Shown: piece after piece, positions 25,963-35,715 of the stretch
Position numbering within the stretch: the stretch's first letter is position 1
Layout: each line of letters begins with the position of its first letter
Assembly (NCBI RefSeq): GCF_035930445.1
Contig: NZ_CP142394.1
Location: 1,831,501 to 1,895,500, forward strand
Direction of reading: 5' to 3'
Length of the DNA: 64,000 nucleotides
Source: Sphingopyxis chilensis
GTDB taxonomy: Bacteria; Pseudomonadota; Alphaproteobacteria; Sphingomonadales; Sphingomonadaceae
Notes under the pieces: model-generated
The model's database searches: none
Told to the model about the DNA's origin: nothing
What the model saw: the letters and a program-made list of their open reading frames with translations, nothing else
Program-made: the position numbers and the translations under genes

Positions 25963-27573
25963 ATGCGAAGCCGGTTCCTGACAGGCGTCACGATGTTTGC
26001 CATGCTGGCCTCCGCGCCGGCACCGATCCCCCTCGCGATGGCCCAGTCGCGGCCTGCACCCGATCAAGGTTTCTGTCGCAACGCCGCTCCCTTGCCGCAG
26101 CTCGCTCCCGAGGAGCGGCCGCAACAGCAGCAGCACGCCAGCCTCCACAAGACGCGGGGCAGCGCGGAGCGCGACCGCGAGGAGGCGATGCCGGTCGAAG
26201 CCGCTCCGCCGTCACCTCCTCCTCCTCCTCCTCCTCCTCCTCCTCCTCCGATGGCACCGCCGCCTTCGTCCTATTCCGGCGATTCCGCCGATGTCGCGGT
26301 GAGCGGGTCGCGAGCAGTACCCGGCGATGCCTCGGTCGAAGCACTGCCGCCGCCGCCCGCTTCGGCCGTGCCGGAGTCATCCTCGGACTTTTCGCGCGTC
26401 GTCCCGGCAATCGTGCCTCCGCGTCCCTATCCGCAGCCGCAGCCGCAGCCGCAATCGGGCATTTTGACCGCGGGCGAACATGACGATCTGCTCAACCCCG
26501 AACTTTATGCGGCCTACGTCAACCGCAGCGGCGATCTGGGGCAGGAGGTGCGGAACCTGCCGCGCGTCGATACGACCCGCGTGGTCACCGTAAAGGTCAA
26601 TGACCGCAGCGGCCAGCCGATCGCCTTCGCCGACGTCACCGTGACGTGCAGCGACGGCAACAGCATCACGATGGCGACGCAGGCCGACGGGAGCGCGGTC
26701 TTCTTTCCCGGGCTAGACCGGTTGAGCGAACGGATCACGGTTTCGGCGCGGAAGGCCGGCCGCGCGATCGCGAACGCCCGGCCCGTGCTCGTCTCCGACG
26801 CTCCCGGAGGCCAGCTCGTTGGCCTGACCGCAAATCAAACGGCGTCGAAAGTGACGAAGCTCGACTTGATGCTCGTCGTCGACACGACGGGCAGCATGGG
26901 CGACGAGATCCGCTATCTGCAGGCCGAGCTCCGCTCGATCATCGGCGCGATTACCGCAAAGCATCGCGATCTCGACATCCGCATCGGGTTCGTTTTCTAT
27001 CGTGACCTCGGCGACGAATATGTGACGCGCACCATCGCATTCGACCGCGATATCGGGCGCGTGCAGGGCGCGCTGGCGCGGCAGAACGCCAACGGAGGTG
27101 GGGACTATCCAGAGGCGATGGACCAGGCGATGATCCGCGCGGTCGGTCAGGACTGGCGCCCCGATGCGGTGAAGTCCCTGCTGCTCGTCGCCGACGCGCC
27201 GCCACACGACGACAAGTTCGGGCGAACATGGCAAGCCGCCGAGGCGGCACGCGCCAAGCGCATCCACGTCACGCCGGTTGCTGCCTCGGGTGTCGCCGAC
27301 AAGGCAGAATATGCGATGCGCGCGATGGCGGCGGCGACCCAGTCGCGATACCTGTTCCTGACCGACGACAGCGGCGTCGGCAATCCACACGCGCCGCCGG
27401 CGATCGACTGCTATCTCGTGACCAAACTCGACGCGCTCGTCCGCCGTGTGATCGATAGCCAGATCAGCGGCCGCCGCATCGAGCCCGACGATCAGGAAAT
27501 CATCCGCAGCGTCGGCAAATATGACGCCGGCAAATGCATCCTGCCCGCCGATTTCAAATGGCAGGACGGGTAG
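25963..27573 (+). CDS. Exported von Willebrand factor A domain protein with polyproline tract
   Basis: A 536-residue protein starting at ATG 25963, with a signal peptide (cleavage near LAMAQ). A low-complexity region (about 70-170) contains twelve consecutive prolines and a PQPQPQPQ stretch, then an Ig/carboxypeptidase-regulatory-like domain (about 205-280, VVTVKVNDRSGQPIAFADVTV) and a vWA domain from about 300. The metal site (MIDAS) reads D307-T-T-G-S311, close to the usual DxSxS. vWA domains bind proteins through a metal ion, so a role as envelope adhesin or scaffold is possible. No AAA partner gene is nearby. Function unknown. Confidence 0.85.
   Translation: MRSRFLTGVTMFAMLASAPAPIPLAMAQSRPAPDQGFCRNAAPLPQLAPEERPQQQQHASLHKTRGSAERDREEAMPVEAAPPSPPPPPPPPPPPPMAPPPSSYSGDSADVAVSGSRAVPGDASVEALPPPPASAVPESSSDFSRVVPAIVPPRPYPQPQPQPQSGILTAGEHDDLLNPELYAAYVNRSGDLGQEVRNLPRVDTTRVVTVKVNDRSGQPIAFADVTVTCSDGNSITMATQADGSAVFFPGLDRLSERITVSARKAGRAIANARPVLVSDAPGGQLVGLTANQTASKVTKLDLMLVVDTTGSMGDEIRYLQAELRSIIGAITAKHRDLDIRIGFVFYRDLGDEYVTRTIAFDRDIGRVQGALARQNANGGGDYPEAMDQAMIRAVGQDWRPDAVKSLLLVADAPPHDDKFGRTWQAAEAARAKRIHVTPVAASGVADKAEYAMRAMAAATQSRYLFLTDDSGVGNPHAPPAIDCYLVTKLDALVRRVIDSQISGRRIEPDDQEIIRSVGKYDAGKCILPADFKWQDG
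26215..26247 (+). repeat. (CCT)11 microsatellite inside the vWA gene
   Basis: Eleven perfect CCT units, followed by CCG, encode the twelve-proline tract. Unit length equals a codon, so slippage would change proline number without breaking the frame. Confidence 0.95.
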
Positions 27574-27653
27574 AAAATCCCGCTTGACGGAATCAAGCTA
27601 TCCCCGCCACCCTCGCGCGTACATGTGAGAGCCGGTGACGGGGATAGTTTTGA

Positions 27654-30203
27654 ATGCAATTGGTAATTGTTGAATCGCCCGCCAAGGCGAAGACGATCGA
27701 GAAGTATCTCGGTCGCGATTTCAAGGTTTTGGCATCCTATGGTCACGTTCGCGATCTGCCGCCGAAGGACGGCTCGGTCGATCCCGACGACGGCTTTGCG
27801 ATGCAGTGGCAGCTGTATCCCGACAAGGCGAAGCGGCTGAAGGAAATTTCGGACGCGGCGAAGGGCGCCGACCGCCTGATCCTGGCGACCGACCCTGATC
27901 GCGAGGGCGAAGCGATCAGCTGGCATGTGCAGGAATTGCTGCGAAGCAAGAAGGCGCTGCCCGCATCGGTCGACCGCGTAACCTTCAACGCGATCACCAA
28001 GCAGGCGGTGACCGACGCGATGGCGCACCCGCGCGCGCTCGACGACGATCTGATCGACGCCTATCGCGCGCGTCGGGCACTTGACTATCTCGTCGGTTTC
28101 ACCCTGTCGCCAGTGCTGTGGCGCAAGCTGCCCGGTGCGAAATCGGCGGGACGCGTCCAGTCGGTCGCGCTGCGCCTGGTGGTCGAGCGCGAGCGCGAAA
28201 TCGAGGCCTTTGTTGCGCAGCAATATTGGTCGGTGACGGGCTTGTTCGAGATGGGCGGGACGCCGTTCAAGGCGCGACTTTCCCGTTGGAAGGGCGACAA
28301 GATCGAGCGGCTGACGATCACCAACGAAGCCGACGCGCGCGCCGCCGAAGCCGATGTGAACGCGGGCCATTTCACCGTCGACACGGTTGAGACCAAGCCG
28401 CTGACGCGCAACCCGCCGCCGCCCTTCACGACGTCGACCTTGCAGCAGGAAGCGGCGCGCAAGCTCGGCTTTTCGGCCAGCCACACGATGCGGATCGCGC
28501 AGGCGCTCTATGAAGATGGCGCGATCACCTATATGCGGACCGACGGCGTCCAGATGGACCACAGCGCGATCAGTGCTGCCCGCAAAGCCATCGCGACGCG
28601 CTACGACGGCGGCTACGTCCCCGACCAGCCGCGGCAATATCAGACCAAGGCGAAGAATGCGCAGGAAGCGCATGAGGCGATCCGTCCGACCGATTTCAGC
28701 AAGGACAAGGCGGGAAGCGGCGACCATGCGCGGCTTTACGAACTGATCTGGAAGCGCGCGCTCGCGAGCCAGATGGCATCGGCGCGGCTCGAACGCACCA
28801 GCGTCGACCTTTCCGACGGCACCGGCAAGACAGTGCTGCGCGCGACGGGGCAGGTGGTGAAATTCCCCGGCTTCCTCGCACTTTATGACGAGGGCCGCGA
28901 CGATAGCGCGGACGACGACGACGCGCGCTTGCTGCCCGCGATGGCAAAGGGCGATGCTCCCGCGAAGACCGGCGTCGAGGTCGAAAGCCATGAGACGCAG
29001 CCGCCGCCGCGCTATTCGGAAGCAAGCCTCGTCAAGAAGATGGAGGAGCTCGGCATCGGGCGTCCGTCGACCTATGCGTCGATCCTGCAAGTGCTGAAGG
29101 ACCGCGCCTATGTGACGGTCGAAAAGAACCGCTTCATCCCCGAGGAGAGCGGACGGCTGCTGACGGCGTTCCTCGAACGCTTTTTCGAACGCTATGTCGG
29201 TTACGACTTCACCGCGGGCCTCGAGGAAGAGCTCGACGACGTCTCGGGCGGCCGTGCGCAGTGGCAGGCGGTGCTCGAACGTTTCTGGCGCGACTTCAAG
29301 CCGCGCACCGGCGAGGTGATGGAGCAGAAACCGTCGGAGATTACCGCGGCGCTCGACGAGTTCCTCGGCCCCTATCTCTTCCCCGACAAGGGTGACGGTA
29401 GCGATCCCCGGATCTGCCCCAATTGCGGCACCGGCAAGCTGGCGCTGCGTGGCGGCAAGTTCGGGCCGTTTATCGCGTGCAGCAATTATCCCGACTGCAA
29501 ATATACACGCAAGTTCGCGCAGCCCGGCGGAAGCGACGGGGCTGACACCGGGCCCGAAACGATGGGCAATGATCCGGAATCGGGGCTGGAAGTGACGAAG
29601 CGCAGCGGACGCTTCGGGCCGTATATCCAGCTCGGCGACGGCAAGGAGGCGAAGCGTTCGTCGATCCCCAAGGACATTCCGGGGGAGGATTTCGATCTTG
29701 ATTATGCGCTGCGGCTTTTGAGCCTGCCGCGCGAGGTCGGCGTGCATCCCGAAAGCGGCAAGCCGATCATGGCGGGGCTGGGGCGCTATGGTCCTTATCT
29801 GCTCCACGACGGCAAATATGCGAAGCTGACGGGCACCGCCGAAATCTTCGACATCGGCATGAACGCCGCAGTCGTCCGCATTGCCGAAGCTGCGGCAGGC
29901 GGCGGGCGCGGGCGGACCAAGGCCGAACCGCTCAACACCTTTGGCCCGCACCCGACGAGCGGCGGTGAGATGAAGCTGATGGAGGGGCGCTTCGGCCCCT
30001 ATGTGACCGACGGCACGACCAACGCGACCTTGCCCAAGACCGCCGACCCCGCGACACTGACGCTCGAAGAGGCGATCGCGCTGATCGATGCGCGCGCGGC
30101 AAAGGGGCCTGCGAAGGGCAAGAAGAAGGCGGCGCCGAAGAAAAAGGCGCCCGCGAAGAAAGCTGCGGCGAAGAAGGCGCCTGCCAAGAAGGCGGCCGAG
30201 TGA
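27654..30203 (+). CDS. topA: DNA topoisomerase I
   Basis: Type IA topoisomerase that relaxes negative supercoils. The 849 residues begin with the Toprim domain (MQLVIVESPAKAKTIEKYLG; acidic triad region LILATDPDREGEAISWH). Catalytic Tyr293 lies in AITYMRTDG. A four-cysteine zinc ribbon (CPNCGTGKLALRGGKFG, then CSNYPDC) is near residue 590, followed by three further glycine-rich repeats of the type SGRFGPYIQ, LGRYGPYLL and EGRFGPYV. The last 40 residues are Lys/Ala-rich (KKKAPAKKAAAKK), likely a DNA-contacting tail. A hairpin follows the stop. Confidence 0.97.
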   Translation: MQLVIVESPAKAKTIEKYLGRDFKVLASYGHVRDLPPKDGSVDPDDGFAMQWQLYPDKAKRLKEISDAAKGADRLILATDPDREGEAISWHVQELLRSKKALPASVDRVTFNAITKQAVTDAMAHPRALDDDLIDAYRARRALDYLVGFTLSPVLWRKLPGAKSAGRVQSVALRLVVEREREIEAFVAQQYWSVTGLFEMGGTPFKARLSRWKGDKIERLTITNEADARAAEADVNAGHFTVDTVETKPLTRNPPPPFTTSTLQQEAARKLGFSASHTMRIAQALYEDGAITYMRTDGVQMDHSAISAARKAIATRYDGGYVPDQPRQYQTKAKNAQEAHEAIRPTDFSKDKAGSGDHARLYELIWKRALASQMASARLERTSVDLSDGTGKTVLRATGQVVKFPGFLALYDEGRDDSADDDDARLLPAMAKGDAPAKTGVEVESHETQPPPRYSEASLVKKMEELGIGRPSTYASILQVLKDRAYVTVEKNRFIPEESGRLLTAFLERFFERYVGYDFTAGLEEELDDVSGGRAQWQAVLERFWRDFKPRTGEVMEQKPSEITAALDEFLGPYLFPDKGDGSDPRICPNCGTGKLALRGGKFGPFIACSNYPDCKYTRKFAQPGGSDGADTGPETMGNDPESGLEVTKRSGRFGPYIQLGDGKEAKRSSIPKDIPGEDFDLDYALRLLSLPREVGVHPESGKPIMAGLGRYGPYLLHDGKYAKLTGTAEIFDIGMNAAVVRIAEAAAGGGRGRTKAEPLNTFGPHPTSGGEMKLMEGRFGPYVTDGTTNATLPKTADPATLTLEEAIALIDARAAKGPAKGKKKAAPKKKAPAKKAAAKKAPAKKAAE

Positions 30204-30211
30204 AATTCCTT

Positions 30212-30239
30212 CGTCATTCCCGCGAAAGCGGGAGTGACG
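30212..30239. repeat. Perfect 12-bp hairpin with GAAA tetraloop after topA
   Basis: CGTCATTCCCGC and GCGGGAGTGACG pair fully (one G-T) around GAAA. It lies nine bases after the topA stop. No T-run follows, so it may be an mRNA-stabilising or Rho-assisted end, or one of the dispersed CGTCATT elements. The core is shared with the terminator at 17816. Confidence 0.8.
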
Positions 30240-30317
30240 AGGGTTAGAGCGGCTTAACGCTCGGCGTTTCCGAAGGCGTGAAGCCGTGTTATCTTGGCGC
30301 ATCGGGGAGACTTGTCC

Positions 30318-31442
30318 ATGCGCCACCTGCTTGCCGCCGTCCTGCTCGTCATCCTGTCGGCGCTTTCGTTCCCCGCGGCCGCCCAGCCGTCGCAATATCT
30401 GATCTCGGCCGCTCCGATGCAGGACACGCCACCGGGCGTGCAGGCATGGCGCGTGCAATATTGGACGAGCAATGGGAGCGGCCAGCGCTTTGCCGTCACC
30501 GGCATCGTCGCCGCGCCGATGGAGGCGATCCCGCCGCGCCCGCGCCGCGTCATCGCCTGGACGCACGGCGCATGGGGTGTCGCCGAAAAATGCGCACCCT
30601 CGATCAGCCCGAATTTCTTTGCCGCGACGGCGGGCATTGATGCGGTGCTACGCGGATATGTGGTCGTCGCGCCCGATTATATCGGCCTTGCGAGCCCGAC
30701 GATGCATCCGTTTCTCGTCGGCCCGGACACCGCGCAGTCGGTTCTGGACGGGTTGCGTGCTGCGCGCGAAATTCCCGGTGCGGCTGCCGGCAGCGACTTT
30801 GCGGTCTGGGGTGAATCGCAGGGCGGTCATGCGGCGCTTTGGACCGCAATGGCCGCGCGTTCCTACGCCCCCGACTTGCGGCTGATAGCAACCGCGGCGG
30901 CTGCCCCGCCGACCGATCTCGCCGCCAATTTGCGCGAGGGCAGTGACAAAAACGCGCGCGCGCTGCTCTTGTCCCTCGCGCTCCACAGCTGGTCGACGCT
31001 ATACGGATTTTCGCTCGATTCGATCGCCAACCGCACGAACCAGGGCATTATTCACCGGCTCGCCGAGAATAATTGCGTGAGCTTCGACAAGAAGCCGAAG
31101 CTCGGTACGATCCTCGGAATCCTCACCATCGCCCGCGCGACCAAAAATAGGGATATCGCGAAGATCGAGCCTTTCGGCTCCTTCGCGCGCGCCAACAGTG
31201 TCGATCCTGCGCGTGTGCCGGGTCCGCTGCTGATCGCACAGAGCCGCAACGACACGATCGTCGCGCCCACGGTCACGCGCAAGTTCGCGAAGGCCGTGTG
31301 CAGGCTCGGCACGCCGCTGCGCTGGATCGACATGACGGGCGATCATGGCGCGAGCGCGAAAGAGAGCGCGCAGGAAACGATCGGCTGGATCACCTCGCGC
31401 TTCGACGGCAACCCGCCGCCGAATGATTGCCGGCGGATTTAG
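30318..31442 (+). CDS. Exported lipase/esterase, alpha/beta hydrolase fold
   Basis: A 374-residue secreted hydrolase with signal peptide (MRHLLAAVLLVILSALSFPA, cleavage near AAAQ). Start is ATG 30318 after GGGGAGA; an in-frame ATG at 30294 is weaker. The nucleophile elbow is VWGESQGGHAALW, with AWTHGAWG as the oxyanion loop and a C-terminal DHGAS histidine. The layout fits the secretory lipase (LIP) family, which cleaves triglycerides or small esters. Its stop overlaps that of era on the other strand by four bases. Confidence 0.87.
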   Translation: MRHLLAAVLLVILSALSFPAAAQPSQYLISAAPMQDTPPGVQAWRVQYWTSNGSGQRFAVTGIVAAPMEAIPPRPRRVIAWTHGAWGVAEKCAPSISPNFFAATAGIDAVLRGYVVVAPDYIGLASPTMHPFLVGPDTAQSVLDGLRAAREIPGAAAGSDFAVWGESQGGHAALWTAMAARSYAPDLRLIATAAAAPPTDLAANLREGSDKNARALLLSLALHSWSTLYGFSLDSIANRTNQGIIHRLAENNCVSFDKKPKLGTILGILTIARATKNRDIAKIEPFGSFARANSVDPARVPGPLLIAQSRNDTIVAPTVTRKFAKAVCRLGTPLRWIDMTGDHGASAKESAQETIGWITSRFDGNPPPNDCRRI

Positions 31443-32332
31443 TCGACCCAATCAAGCCCCATGTCGCGATAAACGCTGCGGTCTTCATCCCAGTTCGCCT
31501 TGACCTTGACATGCAGGAACAGGTGGACCTTGCGACCAAGCAGTTCGGCCAGTTCGGCGCGCGCCTTGCTGCCGATTTCCTTGATCCGCTCGCCCTTGTG
31601 GCCAAGGATGATCGCGCGCTGGTTGTCGCGCGCGACGAGGATCTGCTGGTGGATTTCGGCGCTGCCGTCGGGGCGCGTCGTGAATTTTTCGGTCTCGACG
31701 GTTGATTGATACGGCAGTTCCTCGTGGAGCTGGCGATAAAGCTGCTCGCGCGTGATCTCTGCGGCGAGCATGCGTTCGGGTGCGTCGCTGACCTCGTCCT
31801 CGGGGAAGTGCCAGTGCCCCTCGGGCATCAGTTTCGCGAGGTGCGCCTTGAGTTCGGGAACGCCGTCGCCGGTGCTCGCCGAGATGAAGAAGGTTTCGTC
31901 GAAGGCGACGCGCTCGTTGAGCTGCGTCGCGATCGTCAGCAGCTTGTCCTTCTTGGTCAGATCGACCTTGTTGAGGACGAGAAACTTCTTCTCGGGCCGC
32001 CCCTCGATGCCCTGCAATACGCGCTCGGCACGTTCCCCGAGCTTCGCTGCTGCATCGATCATCACGAGGATCGCCTCGGCCTGGTCGAGGCTGTTCCACG
32101 CGGCGGCAACCATTGCGCGGTCGAGTCTGCGGGTGGGGGCGAAAATGCCCGGCGTGTCGATCAGGATGATCTGCGTCTCGCCGTCCATCGCAACGCCCAT
32201 CAGCCGGGTGCGCGTCGTCTGCGCCTTGGGACTGACGATCGCCACTTTCTGCCCGACGAGCGCGTTGACGATCGTCGATTTGCCCGCGTTGGGCGCGCCG
32301 ACGACGGCGACAAATCCGCAACGATGGGTCAT
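31439..32332 (-). CDS. era: GTPase Era
   Basis: Essential GTPase for 16S rRNA maturation and 30S assembly. The 297 residues have the G motifs GAPNAGKST (about 12-20), [14 protein letters not shown] and NKVD, and a C-terminal KH domain with [20 protein letters not shown] that binds the 3' end of 16S rRNA. Its start overlaps the rnc stop by four bases, forming the conserved lepB-rnc-era unit. Confidence 0.97.
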   Translation of the reverse strand: MTHRCGFVAVVGAPNAGKSTIVNALVGQKVAIVSPKAQTTRTRLMGVAMDGETQIILIDTPGIFAPTRRLDRAMVAAAWNSLDQAEAILVMIDAAAKLGERAERVLQGIEGRPEKKFLVLNKVDLTKKDKLLTIATQLNERVAFDETFFISASTGDGVPELKAHLAKLMPEGHWHFPEDEVSDAPERMLAAEITREQLYRQLHEELPYQSTVETEKFTTRPDGSAEIHQQILVARDNQRAIILGHKGERIKEIGSKARAELAELLGRKVHLFLHVKVKANWDEDRSVYRDMGLDWVD

Positions 32333-33009
32333 ATTTTCATTCCTTCGAGTTCGGCGAGCAGAGCTGCCGCCGCAGCCTTTTCGGCCGCCTGTTTCGATGC
32401 GCCCTCGGCCTCTGCCCGGGCCAGTTTTCCGACGCTGACCGCGACGCGAAAGCGCGGGGCATGGTCGGGGCCTTCGCGCGCGACTATTTCATATTCGGGC
32501 GGGCGGCGTTTTCGCGCGAGCGCCCATTCCTGCAGCGCCGCTTTGGGGTGTTTGGGCGCCGCCTGCTGCCCGGCGATCATCTCGTTCCAATGCGCCAGGA
32601 TGAACGCGCGAGCGCCCTCCATCCCCTGATCGAGATAGAGCGCACCGATCAGCGCCTCGATCGCGTCGGCGGCAATATTGTCGCTGTAGCGCCCACCGTC
32701 GTTGCGCGCCTGCGCGCCGAAACGGATCAGCGCCGTCAGGTCGAGCTTGTGCGCGATAGCGGCGCAGGTCGCACCCGAGGCGAGCACATGCAGGCGCGAC
32801 GACATCTCGCCTTCGCTGGCGGAGGGAAAGCGCGTGTAGAGTTCGGACGCGATGACGAGCCCGAGCACCCGGTCGCCAAGAAATTCGAGCCGCTGATAAT
32901 CGGCGCGCCCGGTGCTGCCGTGCGTCAGAGCCAGGTCGTAAAGCGCCGGGTCGTCCGGGCTGCAGCCGATGATCCCGGCGAGCGCCCCGGTATCGAGTGG
33001 GTCGCTCAA
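32329..33009 (-). CDS. rnc: Ribonuclease III
   Basis: Double-strand-specific endoribonuclease that processes rRNA precursors and mRNAs. The catalytic signature is [19 protein letters not shown], with [16 protein letters not shown], and a C-terminal dsRNA-binding domain (about 155-224). The start is a TTG at 33009 preceded by GGGGAAGG and overlapping the lepB stop; no ATG or GTG gives a better N-terminus. The resulting 226 residues match the family length. Start choice is the less certain part. Confidence 0.93.
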   Translation of the reverse strand: MSDPLDTGALAGIIGCSPDDPALYDLALTHGSTGRADYQRLEFLGDRVLGLVIASELYTRFPSASEGEMSSRLHVLASGATCAAIAHKLDLTALIRFGAQARNDGGRYSDNIAADAIEALIGALYLDQGMEGARAFILAHWNEMIAGQQAAPKHPKAALQEWALARKRRPPEYEIVAREGPDHAPRFRVAVSVGKLARAEAEGASKQAAEKAAAAALLAELEGMKI

Positions 33010-33899
33010 AAACCTTCCCCGATTCGTCCCCAGCGCGCGGCGGTGAACCAGCTGATCGGGTTGATCCAGCTTGCCGACCCGTCGGTCGAGAACATCCCGA
33101 CCAGCGCGTGGCCGACCAGATTTTCCTCGGGGACGAGGCCGATGCCCTGATTTTCCATCGCGGGGAAACGGCTGTCGGCGCTGCGATCGCGGTTGTCGCC
33201 CATCAGGAACAGATGCCCCTCGGGCACGACGACGAGCGGGGTATCGTCTTCCGGGATCGTCGTGATGTCGAGGATCGCGTAGCTCTTGCCGCTGGGCAGC
33301 GTTTCCTTGAACTGCTTGTAGCGGCACTGGCGTTGGCCGTCGGCGGCAAGCTCTTCGAACTCGGGCGCGTAACAGGGCAGGGTGCCCGTCGCGCGCGAGG
33401 CCTCGATCATGTTGGGGGTCACCGGGATGACGAAATCGGACATCGCCTCGCGCTGAAGCGGCTTGCCGTTCAGCCACACGATGCCGCCCCTCACTTGCAC
33501 GCTGTCGCCCGGCAGGCCGATCACGCGCTTGATATAGTCGTTGTCGTTGACCGGCGGCGCCTTGAACACGACGACATCGCCGCGCTCGGGCGTGCGGGGA
33601 AATATCCGCCCGGGGATCAGCGGCGCGCTGAATGGCAGGCTGTATTTCGAATAGCCATAGGCCATCTTGTTCACGAGCAGATAATCGCCGATCAGGAGGC
33701 GCGGCTGCATCGATTCCGACGGGATATTGAAGGGCGACAGGAAAAAGCTGCGGAAAATCAGCACCGCGATCGCGAGTAGCGCGAGGAAGCGGACGGTATC
33801 GACCGCCTCTTCCTTGGCGGACACCGGCGCGGGAGTCGGGGCTGGCGGCGTGGACCCGGTCGGGGGCGTCATATCGGCGGTAAAGCTGGCGTTGGTCAT
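33006..33899 (-). CDS. lepB: Signal peptidase I
   Basis: Inner-membrane serine protease that releases exported proteins from their signal peptides. The 297 residues begin with a Pro/Thr-rich cytoplasmic segment, then one transmembrane helix (about 36-56). Nucleophile Ser63 is in PSESMQPRL and the general base Lys124 in [11 protein letters not shown]; box E appears as [13 protein letters not shown]. Only one membrane helix precedes the catalytic part, which is usual for this class. First gene of the overlapping lepB-rnc-era unit. Confidence 0.96.
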   Translation of the reverse strand: MTNASFTADMTPPTGSTPPAPTPAPVSAKEEAVDTVRFLALLAIAVLIFRSFFLSPFNIPSESMQPRLLIGDYLLVNKMAYGYSKYSLPFSAPLIPGRIFPRTPERGDVVVFKAPPVNDNDYIKRVIGLPGDSVQVRGGIVWLNGKPLQREAMSDFVIPVTPNMIEASRATGTLPCYAPEFEELAADGQRQCRYKQFKETLPSGKSYAILDITTIPEDDTPLVVVPEGHLFLMGDNRDRSADSRFPAMENQGIGLVPEENLVGHALVGMFSTDGSASWINPISWFTAARWGRIGEGF

Positions 33900-34003
33900 G
33901 CTGCGGCATTGGCGATGAATAGGTTGCCACGTCAAGCGATTATCGGCGGACGCCACTGGCGCCATGCGGGTAGCGGGCCTAGAGAAGGGCCGACATCTCA
34001 CCA

Positions 34004-34084
34004 CCGTTCGCATCGAGCGAAGCCGAGATGCCCATCGGCGTGGCGTCACGCTCGGGGTGTCTCGACTTCGCTCGATGCGAACGG
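34004..34084. repeat. Long inverted repeat just upstream of pgi
   Basis: CCGTTCGCATCGAGCGAAG (34004-34022) and CTTCGCTCGATGCGAACGG (34066-34084) are perfect 19-bp arms; inside them a further run of pairs continues with few mismatches. The right arm ends 18 bases before the pgi ATG, so the hairpin would sit in the pgi leader. Elements with CTTCGCTCGATGCGAA are dispersed in sphingomonad genomes (remembered, not searched). Confidence 0.85.
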
Positions 34085-34102
34085 AAAACCAAGGAAGATT
34101 CC

Positions 34103-35608
34103 ATGACGACCGCATCCGACGCCTGGCAGGCTCTTTCCGACTGGCAGCCGCAGAAGCTGACCGACCTGATCGCTGCCGATCCGCAGGCGCGGCTGCAGGC
34201 GCTGGTCCGAAACGTCGCCGATATCCGTTTTGATTTCGCCAAGACACACCTCGACAGCGCCGCGATTGCGACCCTGTCCGCCCTCGCCGAAGCCCAGGAT
34301 TTCGCGGGTCGCCGCAAGACGCTCTTTTCCGGCGGCATCGCCAATCCGACCGAAGGCCGTGCGGCCGAGCATAGCGCCGAGCGCGGCGACGGCGCACCGG
34401 AATCGGTGCATGCCGCGCAGGCGCTGCACCAGCGGATGCGGATGATGATCGACGCGATCGAGGCCGGCGCGTTCGGCGAGATCCGCCATTTGCTGCACAT
34501 CGGAATCGGCGGATCGGCGCTCGGCCCCGACCTGCTCATCGACGCGCTCGGCCGGCACAGCAACCGCTATGACGTCGCGGTCGTGTCGAACGTCGATGGC
34601 GCCGCGCTCGACGAAGCCTTCGCCAAATTCAGCCCCGAACATACGCTCGTCGCCGTGGCGTCGAAGACCTTCACCACGACCGAGACGCTGCTCAACGCCA
34701 ATTCGGCGCTGCAATGGCTCGACGAGGCCGGGGTCGAGGATCCCGTCGGCCGCTTCATCGCGCTGACCGCGAAGCCCGAGCGCGCGATGGAATGGGGCAT
34801 CGACGAAACGCGCATCCTGCCATTCAACGAGACCGTCGGCGGCCGCTATTCGCTCTGGTCGTCGATCGGCTTCCCGGCGGCCCTCGCGCTCGGCTGGGAC
34901 GCCTTCGCCGATTTGCTCGAAGGCGCGGCCGAGATGGACCGCCATTTCCGCTTGGCCGACGGCGCCGACAATATCTGCCTGCTCGCCGCCTTTGCCGACC
35001 AGGTCTATGCCAACCGTCTCGGCTGCCAGACGCGCGCAGTCTTTGCCTATGACGAGCGGCTGCGCTTGCTTCCAAGCTATCTGCAACAACTCGAAATGGA
35101 ATCGAACGGCAAGTCGGTAAGCTTTGAAGGCGAGCCGGTCGATCAGCAGACGGCGCCGATCACCTGGGGCGGCGTCGGCACCGATGCGCAGCATGCGGTG
35201 TTCCAGCTGCTCCATCAGGGCACGCACCTGACGCCGGTCGAGTTCGTCGTCGCGCGCGAGCCCGACCATCTGCTCGACGATGCGCATCACGAAACGCTCG
35301 TCGCCAATTGCATCGCGCAGGGCGCGGCGCTGATGACGGGCCGCGCGAGCGAGGATGGCGCGCGCAACTATCCGGGCGACCGTCCCTCAACGACGATCCT
35401 GCTTGACCAGGTGACACCGCGCAGCCTCGGCGCGCTGATCGCATTCTACGAACATCGCGTGTTCGCCAATGCCGTGCTGCTCGGTATCAACCCGTTCGAC
35501 CAGTTCGGCGTAGAGTTGGGCAAGGAGATGGCGAAGGGCCTTGCCGAAGGTACCGTCGAGTTCGACGCTGCGACACAGGCGCTGATGCAGGCCGCGCTCG
35601 GCGATTGA
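34103..35608 (+). CDS. pgi: Glucose-6-phosphate isomerase
   Basis: Interconverts glucose 6-phosphate and fructose 6-phosphate. The 501 residues carry HIGIGGSALGPDLL (phosphate loop), FNETVGGRYSLWSSIGFP, a PGI signature variant, and GINPFDQFGVELGKEMAKGL near the C-terminus. The start ATG 34103 follows AAGGAAGA; the upstream in-frame ATG at 34028 lies in the inverted repeat. It stands alone on the plus strand between lepB (divergent) and gor. Confidence 0.97.
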   Translation: MTTASDAWQALSDWQPQKLTDLIAADPQARLQALVRNVADIRFDFAKTHLDSAAIATLSALAEAQDFAGRRKTLFSGGIANPTEGRAAEHSAERGDGAPESVHAAQALHQRMRMMIDAIEAGAFGEIRHLLHIGIGGSALGPDLLIDALGRHSNRYDVAVVSNVDGAALDEAFAKFSPEHTLVAVASKTFTTTETLLNANSALQWLDEAGVEDPVGRFIALTAKPERAMEWGIDETRILPFNETVGGRYSLWSSIGFPAALALGWDAFADLLEGAAEMDRHFRLADGADNICLLAAFADQVYANRLGCQTRAVFAYDERLRLLPSYLQQLEMESNGKSVSFEGEPVDQQTAPITWGGVGTDAQHAVFQLLHQGTHLTPVEFVVAREPDHLLDDAHHETLVANCIAQGAALMTGRASEDGARNYPGDRPSTTILLDQVTPRSLGALIAFYEHRVFANAVLLGINPFDQFGVELGKEMAKGLAEGTVEFDAATQALMQAALGD

Positions 35609-35715
35609 GCCGTTCACCGCTGACACTGAGCGCAAATTTCGATTGGCAAGCCGCGCCCGTGTAACCACATAGGCGCCGGACGCGAATGCCTGCCTGTCCA
35701 ATTCAGGGGTAATCC

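Noticed and set aside
27492..30566. A 1024-codon open frame antisense to topA
   Set aside because: It is composed of Arg/His/Ala-rich sequence typical of the reverse of high-GC genes, has no domain motif, and topA on the other strand is fully explained.
32329..33930. One long minus-strand frame spanning rnc and most of lepB
   Set aside because: Only the first third downstream of 33009 looks like a protein (RNase III). The rest is lepB read in the wrong frame; LepB has its own frame with catalytic Ser and Lys motifs.
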